Notes under the pieces: model-generated
Seen by the model: only the letters and a program-made list of their open reading frames with translations
Databases searched by the model: none
What the model was told of the DNA's origin: nothing
Source of the DNA: Methylorubrum rhodinum
GTDB taxonomy: Bacteria; Pseudomonadota; Alphaproteobacteria; Rhizobiales; Beijerinckiaceae
Length of the DNA: 64,000 nt
Reading direction: 5' to 3'
Assembly (NCBI RefSeq): GCF_014199935.1
Contig: NZ_JACHOP010000007.1
Span: 1 to 64,000, forward strand
In this document: positions 43,178 through 52,949 of the stretch, one piece after another
Numbering within the stretch: the first letter of the stretch is position 1
How the letters are laid out: each line of letters opens with the position of its first letter
Made by a program: the position numbers and the translations under genes

Positions 43178-46100
43178 TTGTTTCGAGTCATCTCACAGAT
43201 CATGCGCGCTTCGGGACGGCCTCCGTATTCGCATCGAGATCCGTCGCGGCCGAGCCGCGGCGGCGATCGTCTGGATCTGTCGGCGGGCGGCCTCGCCCAC
43301 CGGCTGATGAACCTGCGCGCCAACCTCACCCGGCGCTTCGTCGGCGCCCCGCCCGCCCCGCCGCGGGCGCTGCCACGCGCCTTGCCCCATCCGCACGCGA
43401 CCGATCCGGCCGTGCCCGGTCCGGACGGGTTCGAGGCCGGCGCGATGCCGAGCTGGCTGGTGCCGCCGGGGGCGATGCTCGGCCGCGGGCCCGCACCGCA
43501 GGATTGGGAGCCGCAGGAGCCTGCCTTCGAGATGCCCGCCCCTGCCCGCCCCTACGAGGCTTACGCGGATCAGGCCGAGCCGGCGTTCGAGAGCCGCATC
43601 GACACCCGCGCCTCCGGGCCCGGCGTTCTCGTGCGCACGCCCCGCCGCCCCGCCGCCATCGCCCCCGAGGCGGCGCCGCTGCCGGCGGTCCACGCGATGC
43701 AGCAGGGGCTCGCCCAGGCGATGCCGCAGCTCAACCCCGAGCCCGCCGTGCGTTTCACCCGCACGCCCGACCCGGTGCTGATGGAGCGCCGCCGCCGGGC
43801 GCTGGAGGCCGAGCGCGAGGCGCAAGATCGCGCCCAGGCCCTGCTCGACGCGCAGATCGCCGCGGAGGCCGCCGCGCGCGAGGCCGAGCAGGCGCGTCTG
43901 GCCGCCATCGAGGCCGCCGAGCGCGAGGCCGAGGCTGCGGCCGTGCGGGCGGAAGAATCCGCCCGGGCGCTCGCGGCGCAGACCGTGGAGTCGATGGACG
44001 GCGTGCCGAGCTGGCGCCGTCCGTTCGTGCCGCCGCCGGGCGTGCGCTTCTTCCGCACCCCCGACCGCCGTCCGAAGCCCGCCGAACCGGTCCCCGTGGT
44101 CGAGGTGCTGCCCGAGCCCGTCGCGGTCGAGGCCGTGGCTCTCCCCGCCGAGGCGGTCTTCGAGGCGCCGTTCATCCCGCCGGTCCCGGCCGAGCCGTCC
44201 GACTGGGCCGACGTGCCCGATTGGTCGGAGCTGCATGGCTGGTTCGGCCCCGCCGAGGGGCAGGTCGTCGAGGTTCGGGTCGTCGAGGTGCCGGCGCCCG
44301 AGGCGCAGGCTCCCGAGGCGCACGCCGTCGAAGCGTCGGTCATCGAGGCCTTCGCCGTCGAGGCGGCTGTGGTCGAGACGGCTCCGGTCGAGTCGGTGCC
44401 CGTCGAGGCCGTCGCCCCGGCCGCGGAGCGGCCCGCCTTCCAGCCCGTCCCGCGCCGCCGGCTCCACGCCATGGCCGCCCGCGCCGCGATCTTCCCCGCC
44501 GACGCGTTCGAGGCCTGGAACGGCCCCGGCTTCGCGACGGCCGAGGCGCCCGCTGCCGTCCCGGCCCCCTCCCCTGCCCCGCAGGAGATCTTCGTCGAGC
44601 CGGAAGCGTTCGCCCCGCAGCCGGTCGCCCCCGCCCACACGGTCGCCGCGGTCCAGCCGCTGACGATTCCCGCCCGCCCGGTCCTGCTGCGCAGCAAGGC
44701 GGCGCCCGCCGACGAGGCCGCCCTGATCGCCGAGGCGTTCGAGGAGCCCGTGATCGAGGCGATCCCTGAGCCCGTCGTCGAGGAGCCCGCCGAGGAGGTC
44801 GCCCCTGCCCCCGTCGCCGCCGAGCCGGAGAACCGGCCCCGCGCGTATCTGCCCGAGCGCCCGGCCCTGATCCCGGCCGGCCGCCATCTGGAGATGACCT
44901 TCGTCGGCAACGCCGACTACGAACTGCCCTCCCTCGAACTGCTGGCCGAGCCGCCGCTGCCCGACGGCGAGGAGGTCGATGCCGACGAGCTGGAGCAAAA
45001 CGCCCTCAACCTCCAGCAGACCGTGCAGGACTTTGGCGTGCGCGGCGATATCCTGGCCGTGCGCCCCGGTCCGGTCGTGACCCTCTACGAGCTGGAGCCG
45101 GCGCCGGGCACCAAGTCGAGCCGCGTCATCGGCCTGTCGGACGACATCGCCCGCTCGATGTCCGCCGTCTCCGCCCGCGTCGCCGTGGTGCCGGGCCGCA
45201 ACGTCATCGGCATCGAGCTGCCGAACCAAGTGCGCGAGACCGTGTACCTGCGCGAACTCCTCGCCTCGGTCGATTTCGTCGATTCGAAGCACAAGCTCGC
45301 CCTGTGCCTCGGCAAGAACATCGGCGGCGAGCCGATCATCGCCGACCTCGCCCGCATGCCGCACCTGCTGGTCGCCGGCACCACGGGTTCGGGCAAGTCG
45401 GTCGCCATCAACACCATGATCCTGTCGCTGCTCTACCGGCTGAAGCCGGAAGAGTGCCGCCTGATCATGGTCGATCCCAAGATGCTGGAACTGTCGGTCT
45501 ACGACGGCATCCCGCACCTGCTCTCCCCCGTCGTCATCGACCCGAAGAAGGCGGTCATCGCGCTGAAATGGGCCGTGCGCGAGATGGAGGAGCGCTACAA
45601 GAAGATGTCGAAGATCAGCGTGCGCAACATCGACGGGTACAATGCCCGGATGAAGGAGGCGCGCGAGCGGGGCGAGATCATCACCCGCACGGTCCAGACC
45701 GGCTTCGACCGCACCACCGGCGAGGCGGTGTTCGAGGAGCAGGAGATGGACCGCTCGGCGCTGCCCTACATCGTCATCGTGGTCGACGAGATGGCCGACC
45801 TGATGATGGTGGCCGGCAAGGACATCGAGGGCGCGATCCAGCGCCTCGCCCAGATGGCGCGCGCGGCCGGCATCCACCTGATCATGGCGACGCAGCGCCC
45901 CTCGGTCGATGTCATCACCGGCACGATCAAGGCGAACTTCCCCACCCGCATCTCCTTCCAGGTGACGAGCAAGATCGACTCGCGCACCATCCTGGGCGAG
46001 ATGGGTGCCGAGCAGCTCCTGGGTCAGGGCGACATGCTGTTCATGGCCGGCGGCGGGCGCACCACCCGCGTCCACGGCCCGTTCTGCTCGGACAGCGAGG

Positions 46101-46537
46101 TCGAGACCGTCGTGGCGCACCTCAAGCGCCAGGGCCGGCCCTCCTACTTGGAGGCCGTCACCGCCGACGACGGCTCGTCCGACCAGCCGGAAAAACCCGC
46201 CAAGGGCGGGAAGGCCGCGGCGAAAGCCGAGAAGGACGACTTCGCCGAGGTCGAGGAGGCCGACGCTCCGGTCTTCGACATCGGCGCCTTCGCGGCGACC
46301 GCGGGCGCGGAGGGCGGCGAACTCTACGAGCAGGCCATCGCCGTGGTGCTGCGCGACCGCAAGGCCTCGACGAGCTACATCCAGCGCCGCCTCCAGATCG
46401 GCTACAACCGCGCCGCCTCGATCATGGAGCGGATGGAGATCGAGGGCATCGTGGGACCTGCCAACCACGCGGGAAAACGCGAGATCCTGGTCGAGGGCCT
46501 CGGCGGCGCGCCGGCCGGCGGCTACGACGACGAGTGA
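43178..46537 (+). CDS. ftsK: FtsK-like DNA translocase lacking N-terminal membrane helices
   Basis: About 1119 residues. The first 565 or so are a long, low-complexity Ala/Pro/Glu region with no visible transmembrane helix, then an FtsK alpha domain (about 600-710), the RecA-like motor with Walker A GTTGSGKS (734-741), and a C-terminal winged-helix gamma domain ([21 protein letters not shown]). Motor and gamma indicate directed pumping of chromosomal DNA towards dif during division. TTG 43178 is chosen because GGGGGAG precedes it; ATG 43202 is an alternative. Classical FtsK has four N-terminal membrane segments, so either this is a soluble paralogue or a missed upstream exon-like start exists; the upstream frame shows no hydrophobic segments. 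Confidence 0.88.
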   Translation: MFRVISQIMRASGRPPYSHRDPSRPSRGGDRLDLSAGGLAHRLMNLRANLTRRFVGAPPAPPRALPRALPHPHATDPAVPGPDGFEAGAMPSWLVPPGAMLGRGPAPQDWEPQEPAFEMPAPARPYEAYADQAEPAFESRIDTRASGPGVLVRTPRRPAAIAPEAAPLPAVHAMQQGLAQAMPQLNPEPAVRFTRTPDPVLMERRRRALEAEREAQDRAQALLDAQIAAEAAAREAEQARLAAIEAAEREAEAAAVRAEESARALAAQTVESMDGVPSWRRPFVPPPGVRFFRTPDRRPKPAEPVPVVEVLPEPVAVEAVALPAEAVFEAPFIPPVPAEPSDWADVPDWSELHGWFGPAEGQVVEVRVVEVPAPEAQAPEAHAVEASVIEAFAVEAAVVETAPVESVPVEAVAPAAERPAFQPVPRRRLHAMAARAAIFPADAFEAWNGPGFATAEAPAAVPAPSPAPQEIFVEPEAFAPQPVAPAHTVAAVQPLTIPARPVLLRSKAAPADEAALIAEAFEEPVIEAIPEPVVEEPAEEVAPAPVAAEPENRPRAYLPERPALIPAGRHLEMTFVGNADYELPSLELLAEPPLPDGEEVDADELEQNALNLQQTVQDFGVRGDILAVRPGPVVTLYELEPAPGTKSSRVIGLSDDIARSMSAVSARVAVVPGRNVIGIELPNQVRETVYLRELLASVDFVDSKHKLALCLGKNIGGEPIIADLARMPHLLVAGTTGSGKSVAINTMILSLLYRLKPEECRLIMVDPKMLELSVYDGIPHLLSPVVIDPKKAVIALKWAVREMEERYKKMSKISVRNIDGYNARMKEARERGEIITRTVQTGFDRTTGEAVFEEQEMDRSALPYIVIVVDEMADLMMVAGKDIEGAIQRLAQMARAAGIHLIMATQRPSVDVITGTIKANFPTRISFQVTSKIDSRTILGEMGAEQLLGQGDMLFMAGGGRTTRVHGPFCSDSEVETVVAHLKRQGRPSYLEAVTADDGSSDQPEKPAKGGKAAAKAEKDDFAEVEEADAPVFDIGAFAATAGAEGGELYEQAIAVVLRDRKASTSYIQRRLQIGYNRAASIMERMEIEGIVGPANHAGKREILVEGLGGAPAGGYDDE

Positions 46538-46696
46538 TGTCAAATCCGGCCCCCGTCGCATATTCGCCACAGGGGCCGGCTCTATCGCAGACCACGATTT
46601 CGGACCTTCGGCGCCCCCTCGGCGCCGCGGCCTGTCCGCACCCGATGGGGCCGCCCCGCCCGGCCCCATGCCCGCACCCTGGGAGATGCCCACACG

Positions 46697-47644
46697 ATGA
46701 CTGGCCGACGCTTCCACCCCGCCGCCGGTCCGCTGCTCGTGATGGCCGCGCTGGCGCTCCAGCCGCAGCCCGCGAGCGCCCAGGTCTCGTCCTTCCTCGA
46801 CGGCCTGTTCGGCCGGAAAGAGGAGCCCCCGGCCCCGCCGGCCGCTCCCGAGCCCGAGCCGGAGGCCGCCCCCGCGGCGCCGAAGAAGGCCGAGAAGCCG
46901 GCCAAACCCGCCAAGGAGAAGGCGGCTGCGGCGGACAAATCCCAGGACAAGACCGGCAGCATCAAGGCGAATGCGGCCAAGCCCGGCGCGCCCACCCCTT
47001 CCGCGGCGGCGCCCGCCGGCACCCGCGTCGCGGCGGTCGGCGCGCCGAACCTCGGCGCCTCGCTTCAGGACGCCGATCCGGCCCAGATCGTCGCCGGGGC
47101 CAACGCCTACTTCAACAGCTTCCAGACGCTGACGGGCTCGTTCATCCAGATCGGCGCCGACGGGCGGCGCATCGGCGGCAAGCTCTCGCTGGTGAAGCCC
47201 GGGCGCCTGCGCTTCGAGTACGACCAGCCCTCCCCTCTCGAAGTGGTGGCCGACGGCACCTCGGTGGCGGTGCGCGACCGCAAGCTCAACACCCAGGATC
47301 TCTACTTCATCTCGCAGACGCCGCTGAAATTCCTGCTGCGCGAAAAAATGGACCTCGCGCGCGACCTGACGGTGACCGAAGTCACGAACGATCCGGGCGG
47401 CGTGCGCATCGCGCTGGAGGACCGCTCGACGCTCGGCGGCACCTCGAAGATCCAGCTCTACTTCGACGCCGAGATGAAGACCTTGTCGCAGTGGCGGATC
47501 ACCGATCCGCAGGGCTACCTCACCACGGTGCAGCTCACCAACCTGCAGAAGGGCAAGGCGGTCGATCAGTCGATGTTCTTCATCAATTACGGCCGCGCCG
47601 AGGACAAGGCGATCCAGCGCCAGCTCCAGGGGCAGAATCCCTGA
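46697..47644 (+). CDS. lolA: LolA-like outer-membrane lipoprotein carrier protein
   Basis: A 315-residue periplasmic protein. It has a signal peptide, a Pro/Ala/Lys-rich linker of about 85 residues, then a LolA domain (about 125-310) with VAGANAYFNSFQTLTGSFIQ, GGKLSLVKPGRLRFEYD and VVADGTSVAVRDRKLNTQD. LolA carries lipoproteins from LolCDE to LolB. The linker makes it longer than classical LolA (about 200). It follows ftsK, as in many alphaproteobacteria. Confidence 0.9.
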   Translation: MTGRRFHPAAGPLLVMAALALQPQPASAQVSSFLDGLFGRKEEPPAPPAAPEPEPEAAPAAPKKAEKPAKPAKEKAAAADKSQDKTGSIKANAAKPGAPTPSAAAPAGTRVAAVGAPNLGASLQDADPAQIVAGANAYFNSFQTLTGSFIQIGADGRRIGGKLSLVKPGRLRFEYDQPSPLEVVADGTSVAVRDRKLNTQDLYFISQTPLKFLLREKMDLARDLTVTEVTNDPGGVRIALEDRSTLGGTSKIQLYFDAEMKTLSQWRITDPQGYLTTVQLTNLQKGKAVDQSMFFINYGRAEDKAIQRQLQGQNP

Positions 47645-47703
47645 CGAGCCGTCCGTTGGAGCGCATTCCGGCGAACCGGTGGTTCGCGTCGTCGGAGCGC
47701 GCC

Positions 47704-47928
47704 CTAACGGTGCAGCATGTGCTCCGCACGGTCCTTGAGGGCGTGGACCGCCGCCGGCTCGCGGTCGGCGATGAGATGCCAGACCGTGTGGTGGAGAAAC
47801 AGCGTGTCCACGAGCAGCATCAGCGCCAGGACGATCACCACGCACAGCGCCTGAACGACCGAGCGCTCGAGCCGGGAGACCCGCTGCGCCGGAGCGGGCC
47901 GTTGTTGCGATAGCCGAACGGTGAACAT
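47704..47928 (-). CDS. Small single-pass membrane protein
   Basis: A 74-residue protein with one hydrophobic helix (VVQALCVVIVLALMLLVDTLFL, in short VIVLALMLLV) and basic flanks. I recognise no family. An AGGAGGG ribosome-binding site 5 bases before the ATG at 47928 strongly supports this start. It is convergent with lolA and divergent from xth. Confidence 0.7.
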   Translation of the reverse strand: MFTVRLSQQRPAPAQRVSRLERSVVQALCVVIVLALMLLVDTLFLHHTVWHLIADREPAAVHALKDRAEHMLHR

Positions 47929-48098
47929 CGCGGCCCTCCTCCGGCCTCTCTTCCTCTGCTCCGCGACGATCCCGCCGAAAACTTGCGATTCGGTTGTGGC
48001 CATCGGCGAGATCCGGCTCTATCCGGCTTCGTCTCGATCAGGGCCGATGCGCGGCCGTCCGGTCGAACGGACAGCGCCCGCCAACGGATTCGTCGCCC

Positions 48099-48908
48099 GT
48101 GCAACTCACCGTCACGACCTGGAACATCAACTCGGTGCGGCTGCGCATCGAGTCCGTGCTGCGCTTCCTACGCGAGGTGCAGCCCGACGTGCTGTGCCTG
48201 CAGGAGACGAAGTGCCCGGACGAGCTGTTCCCGCTCAAGGCGCTCCGGGGGACGGGCTACGAGCACGTCGTCTTCGCCGGCCAGAAGGGCTATAACGGCG
48301 TCGCCATCCTCTCGCGCTTTCCCCTGCTGACCCGCGAGGTCGTAAGCTTCTGCGGCAAGCCCGATGCGCGCCACATCTGCGCGGCGCTGGGCCCCGAGGC
48401 GGGCCAAGCGGCGGGGCTCGTGCTGCACGATTTCTACGTGCCGGCCGGGGGCGACGTGCCCCACCGCGAACTGAACCCGAAATTCGCGCACAAGCTCGAC
48501 TTCCTGGCCGAACTGCGCGCCTGGGGCGGGCGCCGCGTCTCCGGCCCGGCGATCCTCGTCGGCGACCTCAACGTCGCGCCGCTGGAGCACGATGTCTGGT
48601 CGCACAAGCAGTTGCTCGACGTGGTGAGCCACACCCCCGTCGAGACCGAGGCCTTGGAGACCCTGCGCGGCGAGGCCGGCTGGATCGACGCCGCCCGCCT
48701 CCTCACCCCGGAACCCGAAAAGATCTACACGTGGTGGAGCTACCGCTCGCCCGACTGGGCCGCGGCCAACAAGGGACGGCGCCTCGACCACGCCTGGGTC
48801 TCGCCCGATCTCGCTGGCACGGTGCGCAAGGTCGAGGTGTTTCGCGAGGCGCGCGGCTGGGACAAGCCGTCCGACCACGCGCCGGTCACGCTCACCCTCG
48901 AACTGTGA
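48099..48908 (+). CDS. xth: Exodeoxyribonuclease III
   Basis: A 269-residue AP endonuclease/3' exonuclease of base-excision repair. Conserved residues: TWNINSVRLR (Asn), LCLQETKCPDE (Glu), FYVPAGG (Tyr), VGDLNVAP (Asp-x-Asn), LDHAWVS and SDHAPVTLTL (catalytic His). The GTG at 48099 gives the usual N-terminus; the frame extends upstream without similarity. Confidence 0.95.
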   Translation: MQLTVTTWNINSVRLRIESVLRFLREVQPDVLCLQETKCPDELFPLKALRGTGYEHVVFAGQKGYNGVAILSRFPLLTREVVSFCGKPDARHICAALGPEAGQAAGLVLHDFYVPAGGDVPHRELNPKFAHKLDFLAELRAWGGRRVSGPAILVGDLNVAPLEHDVWSHKQLLDVVSHTPVETEALETLRGEAGWIDAARLLTPEPEKIYTWWSYRSPDWAAANKGRRLDHAWVSPDLAGTVRKVEVFREARGWDKPSDHAPVTLTLEL

Positions 48909-48977
48909 GGCGGAACGCGAAGGCCCCCTCCGGCATTGGACTGGCAACTCAACAGTTCGAACGGAGACAAGCCCCGC

Positions 48978-49094
48978 ATGCGTGGCATCCTGCGCCAGAT
49001 CCTCGTCGTCTTCCTGCTGCCCAAGGCCATCGCCTGGGTGCGCCGCCGATACAGCGGGGGCCGCCACACCGGCCCGTCCCACCGCTCCTACTGA
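48978..49094 (+). CDS. Small basic protein, 38 residues
   Basis: Reading from ATG 48978 gives MRGILRQILVVFLLPKAIAW, then a basic tail with RRRYSGGRH. GGAGA lies 12 bases upstream. It has an amphipathic or membrane-associating N-terminal helix. Its stop overlaps the 3' end of the convergent permease gene by 7 bases. The ribosome-binding site and composition favour a real gene, but I recognise no family. Confidence 0.5.
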   Translation: MRGILRQILVVFLLPKAIAWVRRRYSGGRHTGPSHRSY

Positions 49095-50542
49095 TTGTCT
49101 CCGGCCCGGATCACCCGATCCGGGCCGTTTCGCATCCGCCTGCGGCCGTAGCCGAACCAGATCGCCAGCCCCAGCGCCAGCCAGGCTGCCAGCCGCAGCC
49201 ACGTGTCGCCCGGCAGGCTCGCCATCAGACTGATGCAGGCGAGGATGCCGAGCACCGGCACGACGGCGCCGCCCGGCACCCGGAACGGGCGCGGACGATC
49301 CGGCTCCCTGCGGCGCAGGATCAGCACGGTGGCGCAGACCAGACCGAAGGCCAGCAGCGTGCCGATGCTGACGAGTTCGCCGAGCACGTCGATCGGCACG
49401 AGCGCCGCCACCAGGGCCGTGGCGAGGCCGATCAATCCTTGAGACGCCCACGGGGTCCGCCGTTGCGGATGCACGCTCGCAAAAAGATCGGGCAGCATCC
49501 GGTCGCGGGCCATGGCGTAGAAGATGCGCGCCTGCCCGTAGAGGGCGGTGAGCGTCGCGGTGGTGAGCCCCAGTAGCGCCCCGACCTTGATGGCGAGGGC
49601 GAGGCCGGCGAGCCCGGTGGTGTCGATCGCCTTGGCGATCGGGTCCGGCACGGCGAGTTCCCGGTAGGGCACGAGCCCGGTCAGCACGCCCGCGACCGCG
49701 ATGTAGAGGACGCTCGTCACGATCAGTGCGCCGATGATGCCGATGGGCGCGTCGCGCTGCGGATTGCGGGTCTCGGCCATGGCGGTGGCGATGGTCTCGA
49801 AGCCGACATAGGCGAAGAACACCACGCCGGCCCCGCGAAAGATTCCGCTCCAGCCGAAGGCGCCGAACGCGCCCTCGTTCGGCGGCACCAGCGGCGACCA
49901 CAGTTCGGGCCGCACATGCGCCGCGCCGATCCCGACGAAGGCCAGGATGATCGCGACCTTCAGCGCGACGAGCGCCGCGTTGACCCGCGACGCCCCGCGA
50001 TTGCCCGCGATCAGCAGCGCGGTGAGCGCCAGCACGATGCCGGCGGCCGGCAGGTTCACCACCCCGCCCTCCCCCGGCGCGGCCGCGAGCGCCGCCGGGA
50101 GCTTGAACCCCGCATCCGCCATCAGGCTCTGGGCGTAGCCCGACCAGCCGACCGCGACGGTGGCGGCGGCGAGCGCGAATTCGAGCACGAGGTCCCAGCC
50201 GACGATCCAGGCCGGCAGCGCCCCGAAGGTGACCCGCGCATAGGCATAGCTCGACCCCGCCACCGGCATCATCGCGGCAAGCTCCGCGTAGCAGAGCCCG
50301 ACGAGCCCGCTGGCGATCCCGCCGAGCACGAAGGACAGCATCAGCCCCGGCCCGGCGTAATGCGCGGCCGCCGTGCCGGTCAGCACGAAGATGCCGGCCC
50401 CGACGGTGGCGCCGACGCCGATGCAGATCAGGCTGAGGGCCGAGAGATTGCGAGCGAGTGTAGGCTGAGCCGTATCGGTACATGAGTCACTCGGCGCTGA
50501 CGGTATCCGAATGCTGACCGCAGATATTGATTTTTCTTGCAA
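49088..50542 (-). CDS. Amino acid/polyamine/cation permease (APC superfamily)
   Basis: A 484-residue transporter with about 12 membrane helices. The first is LSLICIGVGATVGAGIFVLT, with the APC signature GxGAG/IF; also FFAYVGFETIATAMAETRNP. It probably imports cationic or neutral amino acids. The best start is TTG 50542, but the first 28 residues (MQEKSISAVSIRIPS...) are unlike usual permease N-termini and lie at the border of the less GC-rich PhoD region. The true 5' end may have been altered. Confidence 0.85.
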   Translation of the reverse strand: MQEKSISAVSIRIPSAPSDSCTDTAQPTLARNLSALSLICIGVGATVGAGIFVLTGTAAAHYAGPGLMLSFVLGGIASGLVGLCYAELAAMMPVAGSSYAYARVTFGALPAWIVGWDLVLEFALAAATVAVGWSGYAQSLMADAGFKLPAALAAAPGEGGVVNLPAAGIVLALTALLIAGNRGASRVNAALVALKVAIILAFVGIGAAHVRPELWSPLVPPNEGAFGAFGWSGIFRGAGVVFFAYVGFETIATAMAETRNPQRDAPIGIIGALIVTSVLYIAVAGVLTGLVPYRELAVPDPIAKAIDTTGLAGLALAIKVGALLGLTTATLTALYGQARIFYAMARDRMLPDLFASVHPQRRTPWASQGLIGLATALVAALVPIDVLGELVSIGTLLAFGLVCATVLILRRREPDRPRPFRVPGGAVVPVLGILACISLMASLPGDTWLRLAAWLALGLAIWFGYGRRRMRNGPDRVIRAGDNQ

Positions 50543-50598
50543 ATCTCGGCTCCACGCTCGAAGATAGATAGATAGAGATAATTTATAGAGGGTTTGCT

Positions 50599-52191
50599 AT
50601 GGCGATTCTGATGGGGCCCGTTTTGTCCTTTCGCGGCAGAGAAGCAGCCAAGTGGGACGTTTCTGTCTTGATCGTCGTGGATGGAGAGCCGGAACGCGTC
50701 AGATTCAGGAACAAAACCATCAGCCACGAAACTTTGTGGGATGCGGCCGCTGGAAAAGTGTGCCGATACATTCTTTCGCTGCCGATGGGTGGAGAACAGG
50801 CTCAGCTGTCCTACAAAGTCGGCCAGACCAGCTACGACATCGTCGTGCCAGCCTCCACCCAGGCGCCGACGATGGCCTACGCCTCCTGCAACGGCTTCTC
50901 GTCCCTCAAGCTCATGAAGGGGGTGAAGGACAAGAACGCTGTCTGGAAGGTCATGGCGCGGCGTCATGGGCTCGCGGAGGTCGTGCATGAGGACGGCATG
51001 CCCGAGACGTCGCCCGCTCACCCCTATCATCTTCTTCTGCAAGGCGGAGACCAAGTCTATGCCGACGCGATGTGGGAGACGCTTCCGTCTATGAGGGAGT
51101 GGAACGCGCTGGACTGGGCCGAGGGCAATGCCGCGCCCATGACCCCGGCGATGCAGCAGGAACTCGATGCGTTCTTCTTCGACCTTTACGTCTCGCGGTG
51201 GTCCCAGCCCGAGGTGGCCCGCATGATCGCGCGGGTTCCCTCGATCGCGATGTGGGACGATCACGATCTGATCGACGGGTGGGGCTCCTACCCTCCCGAG
51301 CGACAGAATTGCCCGGTCTTCAAGGGGATCTGGGTCGCGGCCTCGAAGGCGTTCGCGGTTTTTCAGCAGCATCTCAAGGACGGCGAACGTCGGCCCGGCG
51401 CGATCGGGCAGGCAAAGCCCGGATGGTGGAAGCAGCCGGCGACGCAGGAAACCCGGGTCGGGGCCTTCAGCTATGGCTACCTCGTCGCGGACGTAGCCAT
51501 CCTCGCCATCGACATGCGCTCCCAACGGACCGACAAGAGCCGCGTGGTGAGCCGAGAGCATTGGAGCGAGCTGTTCGGATGGCTCGACCAGCAGCAGGAC
51601 ATCACGCATGTGATGGTTATGTCGAGCATACCGGTGGTCTATCCGGGATTCGATACCATCGAGAAGGTTCTTGGTATCTTTCCCGGGCACCAGGAGCTTG
51701 AAGATGATCTCAGGGATCATTGGCGCAGTCAGCCTCATCAAGGTGAGCGCCTGCGCCTGATCCATCAGCTTCTCGCTCTCTCGAAGCGCAGGAAAATACG
51801 CGTGACCATCCTGTCGGGTGATGTGCATATCGCGGCTCTCGGTATCATCGAGAGCAAGCGTGAGCAGGCAGCCGGCTCCGAGAACGTCATCAATCAGCTG
51901 ATCTCGTCCGCCGTCGTCCATCCCGGACCGGGGGGCGTGGTACTGTTCGCCCTGCGGTACCTGTTCGACAGCGACGAGGAGGTCGATCGAGGTGTGTTCG
52001 GCCGGATGATGACGTTTCCGAACAGCAAGACAAAGTTCCTCGGTGGACGGAACTACCTCAGTCTGGAGCCGGACGGGATGGGCCGGTTCTGGTGCAACTG
52101 GTTCGTCGAGCGCCAGGACTATCCGTTCACGAAAGTCATCCATCCCCTGGGGCAGGATGCATCCGACATGGAGGTCGAGGGCACCGTGTGA
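50599..52191 (+). CDS. PhoD-like metallophosphatase
   Basis: A 530-residue protein with calcineurin-like metal-binding motifs: LLQGGDQVYADA, IAMWDDHDLIDGWGSYP and ILSGDVHIAALG. These match the PhoD-like family of phosphodiester/phosphomonoester hydrolases. It has no signal peptide, unlike classical secreted PhoD, so it may act inside the cell. Some segments have visibly lower G+C (51601-51660 is 50% by count) than the flanks, suggesting transfer. A GATA tetranucleotide repeat at 50563-50580 lies just upstream. Confidence 0.88.
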   Translation: MAILMGPVLSFRGREAAKWDVSVLIVVDGEPERVRFRNKTISHETLWDAAAGKVCRYILSLPMGGEQAQLSYKVGQTSYDIVVPASTQAPTMAYASCNGFSSLKLMKGVKDKNAVWKVMARRHGLAEVVHEDGMPETSPAHPYHLLLQGGDQVYADAMWETLPSMREWNALDWAEGNAAPMTPAMQQELDAFFFDLYVSRWSQPEVARMIARVPSIAMWDDHDLIDGWGSYPPERQNCPVFKGIWVAASKAFAVFQQHLKDGERRPGAIGQAKPGWWKQPATQETRVGAFSYGYLVADVAILAIDMRSQRTDKSRVVSREHWSELFGWLDQQQDITHVMVMSSIPVVYPGFDTIEKVLGIFPGHQELEDDLRDHWRSQPHQGERLRLIHQLLALSKRRKIRVTILSGDVHIAALGIIESKREQAAGSENVINQLISSAVVHPGPGGVVLFALRYLFDSDEEVDRGVFGRMMTFPNSKTKFLGGRNYLSLEPDGMGRFWCNWFVERQDYPFTKVIHPLGQDASDMEVEGTV

Positions 52192-52422
52192 GGCGGCACG
52201 GTCACGAGGTGACGGGGAAGCTGGCCCCGGAATCGATGCTGGCGCTTCCCGCGGTTTCGTGTATGGTCCGCCCGCCTCGACCCGGCTGACGGGCGGGGCT
52301 TGTGCCGCTTGCGGCTGACCGTGCTGGACGACATCCCGGCACCGGCCCGACCGCGAGCTTCGAACGCCAAAGCCCCGTTGCGGGCGGCGTTCCCGACCAA
52401 ACCCCACCTGAAAGGCAAGCCG

Positions 52423-52692
52423 ATGTCGATCACGGCCGAGCGCAAGACCGCGCTCATCAAGGAATACGCGCAGGGCGGCAAGGACACCGGTTCGCCGGAG
52501 GTCCAGATCGCGCTGCTCACCGAGCGGATCACCAACCTGACCGGTCACTTCAAGACCCACGGCAAGGACAACCACTCCCGCCGCGGCCTCCTGAAGCTGG
52601 TCTCGCAGCGCCGCTCGCTGCTCGACTACCTCAAGCGCAAGGAAGAGGGCCGCTACCGCTCGCTGATCGAGCGCCTCGGCATCCGCCGCTAA
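52423..52692 (+). CDS. rpsO: 30S ribosomal protein S15
   Basis: An 89-residue S15 that binds 16S rRNA helix 20-22 early in 30S assembly. The family blocks [36 protein letters not shown] are present. AAAGG precedes the ATG. It is followed by a hairpin and then pnp, the conserved rpsO-pnp order. Confidence 0.98.
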   Translation: MSITAERKTALIKEYAQGGKDTGSPEVQIALLTERITNLTGHFKTHGKDNHSRRGLLKLVSQRRSLLDYLKRKEEGRYRSLIERLGIRR

Positions 52693-52700
52693 GACCATCC

Positions 52701-52725
52701 ACGCGGCCTCTCGGGGCCGCGTTTC
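52701..52725 (+). terminator. Hairpin after rpsO
   Basis: ACGCGGCC at 52701-52708 pairs with GGCCGCGT at 52715-52722, followed by only a short T tract. It probably attenuates or protects the rpsO end while letting some transcripts continue into pnp. Confidence 0.65.
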
Positions 52726-52858
52726 ACTATGAGCGCTCTTGAGCCGCAGTGGACGCCGGTTCGGCGTAAAGAGAGCGCGGCACGACAAGACTGTTCGGGC
52801 ATGGGGCCCGGCCGGTCCGCACGGGCGGCTTCGAGGCGCGAGGCGCCGGGGCAGGATC

Positions 52859-52890
52859 GCGAGACGCTTCTTCGAGAGGAAGCGTCTCGC
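52859..52890 (+). promoter_or_regulatory. pnp leader stem-loop (possible RNase III autoregulation site)
   Basis: GCGAGACGCTTC at 52859-52870 pairs perfectly with GAAGCGTCTCGC at 52879-52890 around an 8-base loop, 59 bases before the pnp start. In E. coli, pnp controls itself through RNase III cleavage of a leader stem; this is a plausible equivalent, inferred from position and structure. Confidence 0.6.
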
Positions 52891-52949
52891 CGTCTTGCCT
52901 CTGGCGGCGCCGGGCCAAGCCCCGCACGCATGAAGGCAGGAAGACAAGA

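Noticed and set aside
43193..47845. A 1550-residue open frame on the minus strand
   Set aside because: It is antisense to ftsK and lolA, with the Gly/Arg/His/Leu-rich composition typical of shadow frames in GC-rich DNA.
50563..50580. CRISPR-like or regulatory array from repeated GATA units
   Set aside because: It is a simple tetranucleotide repeat of about four units with no spacers. No CRISPR array or cas gene occurs anywhere in the window.
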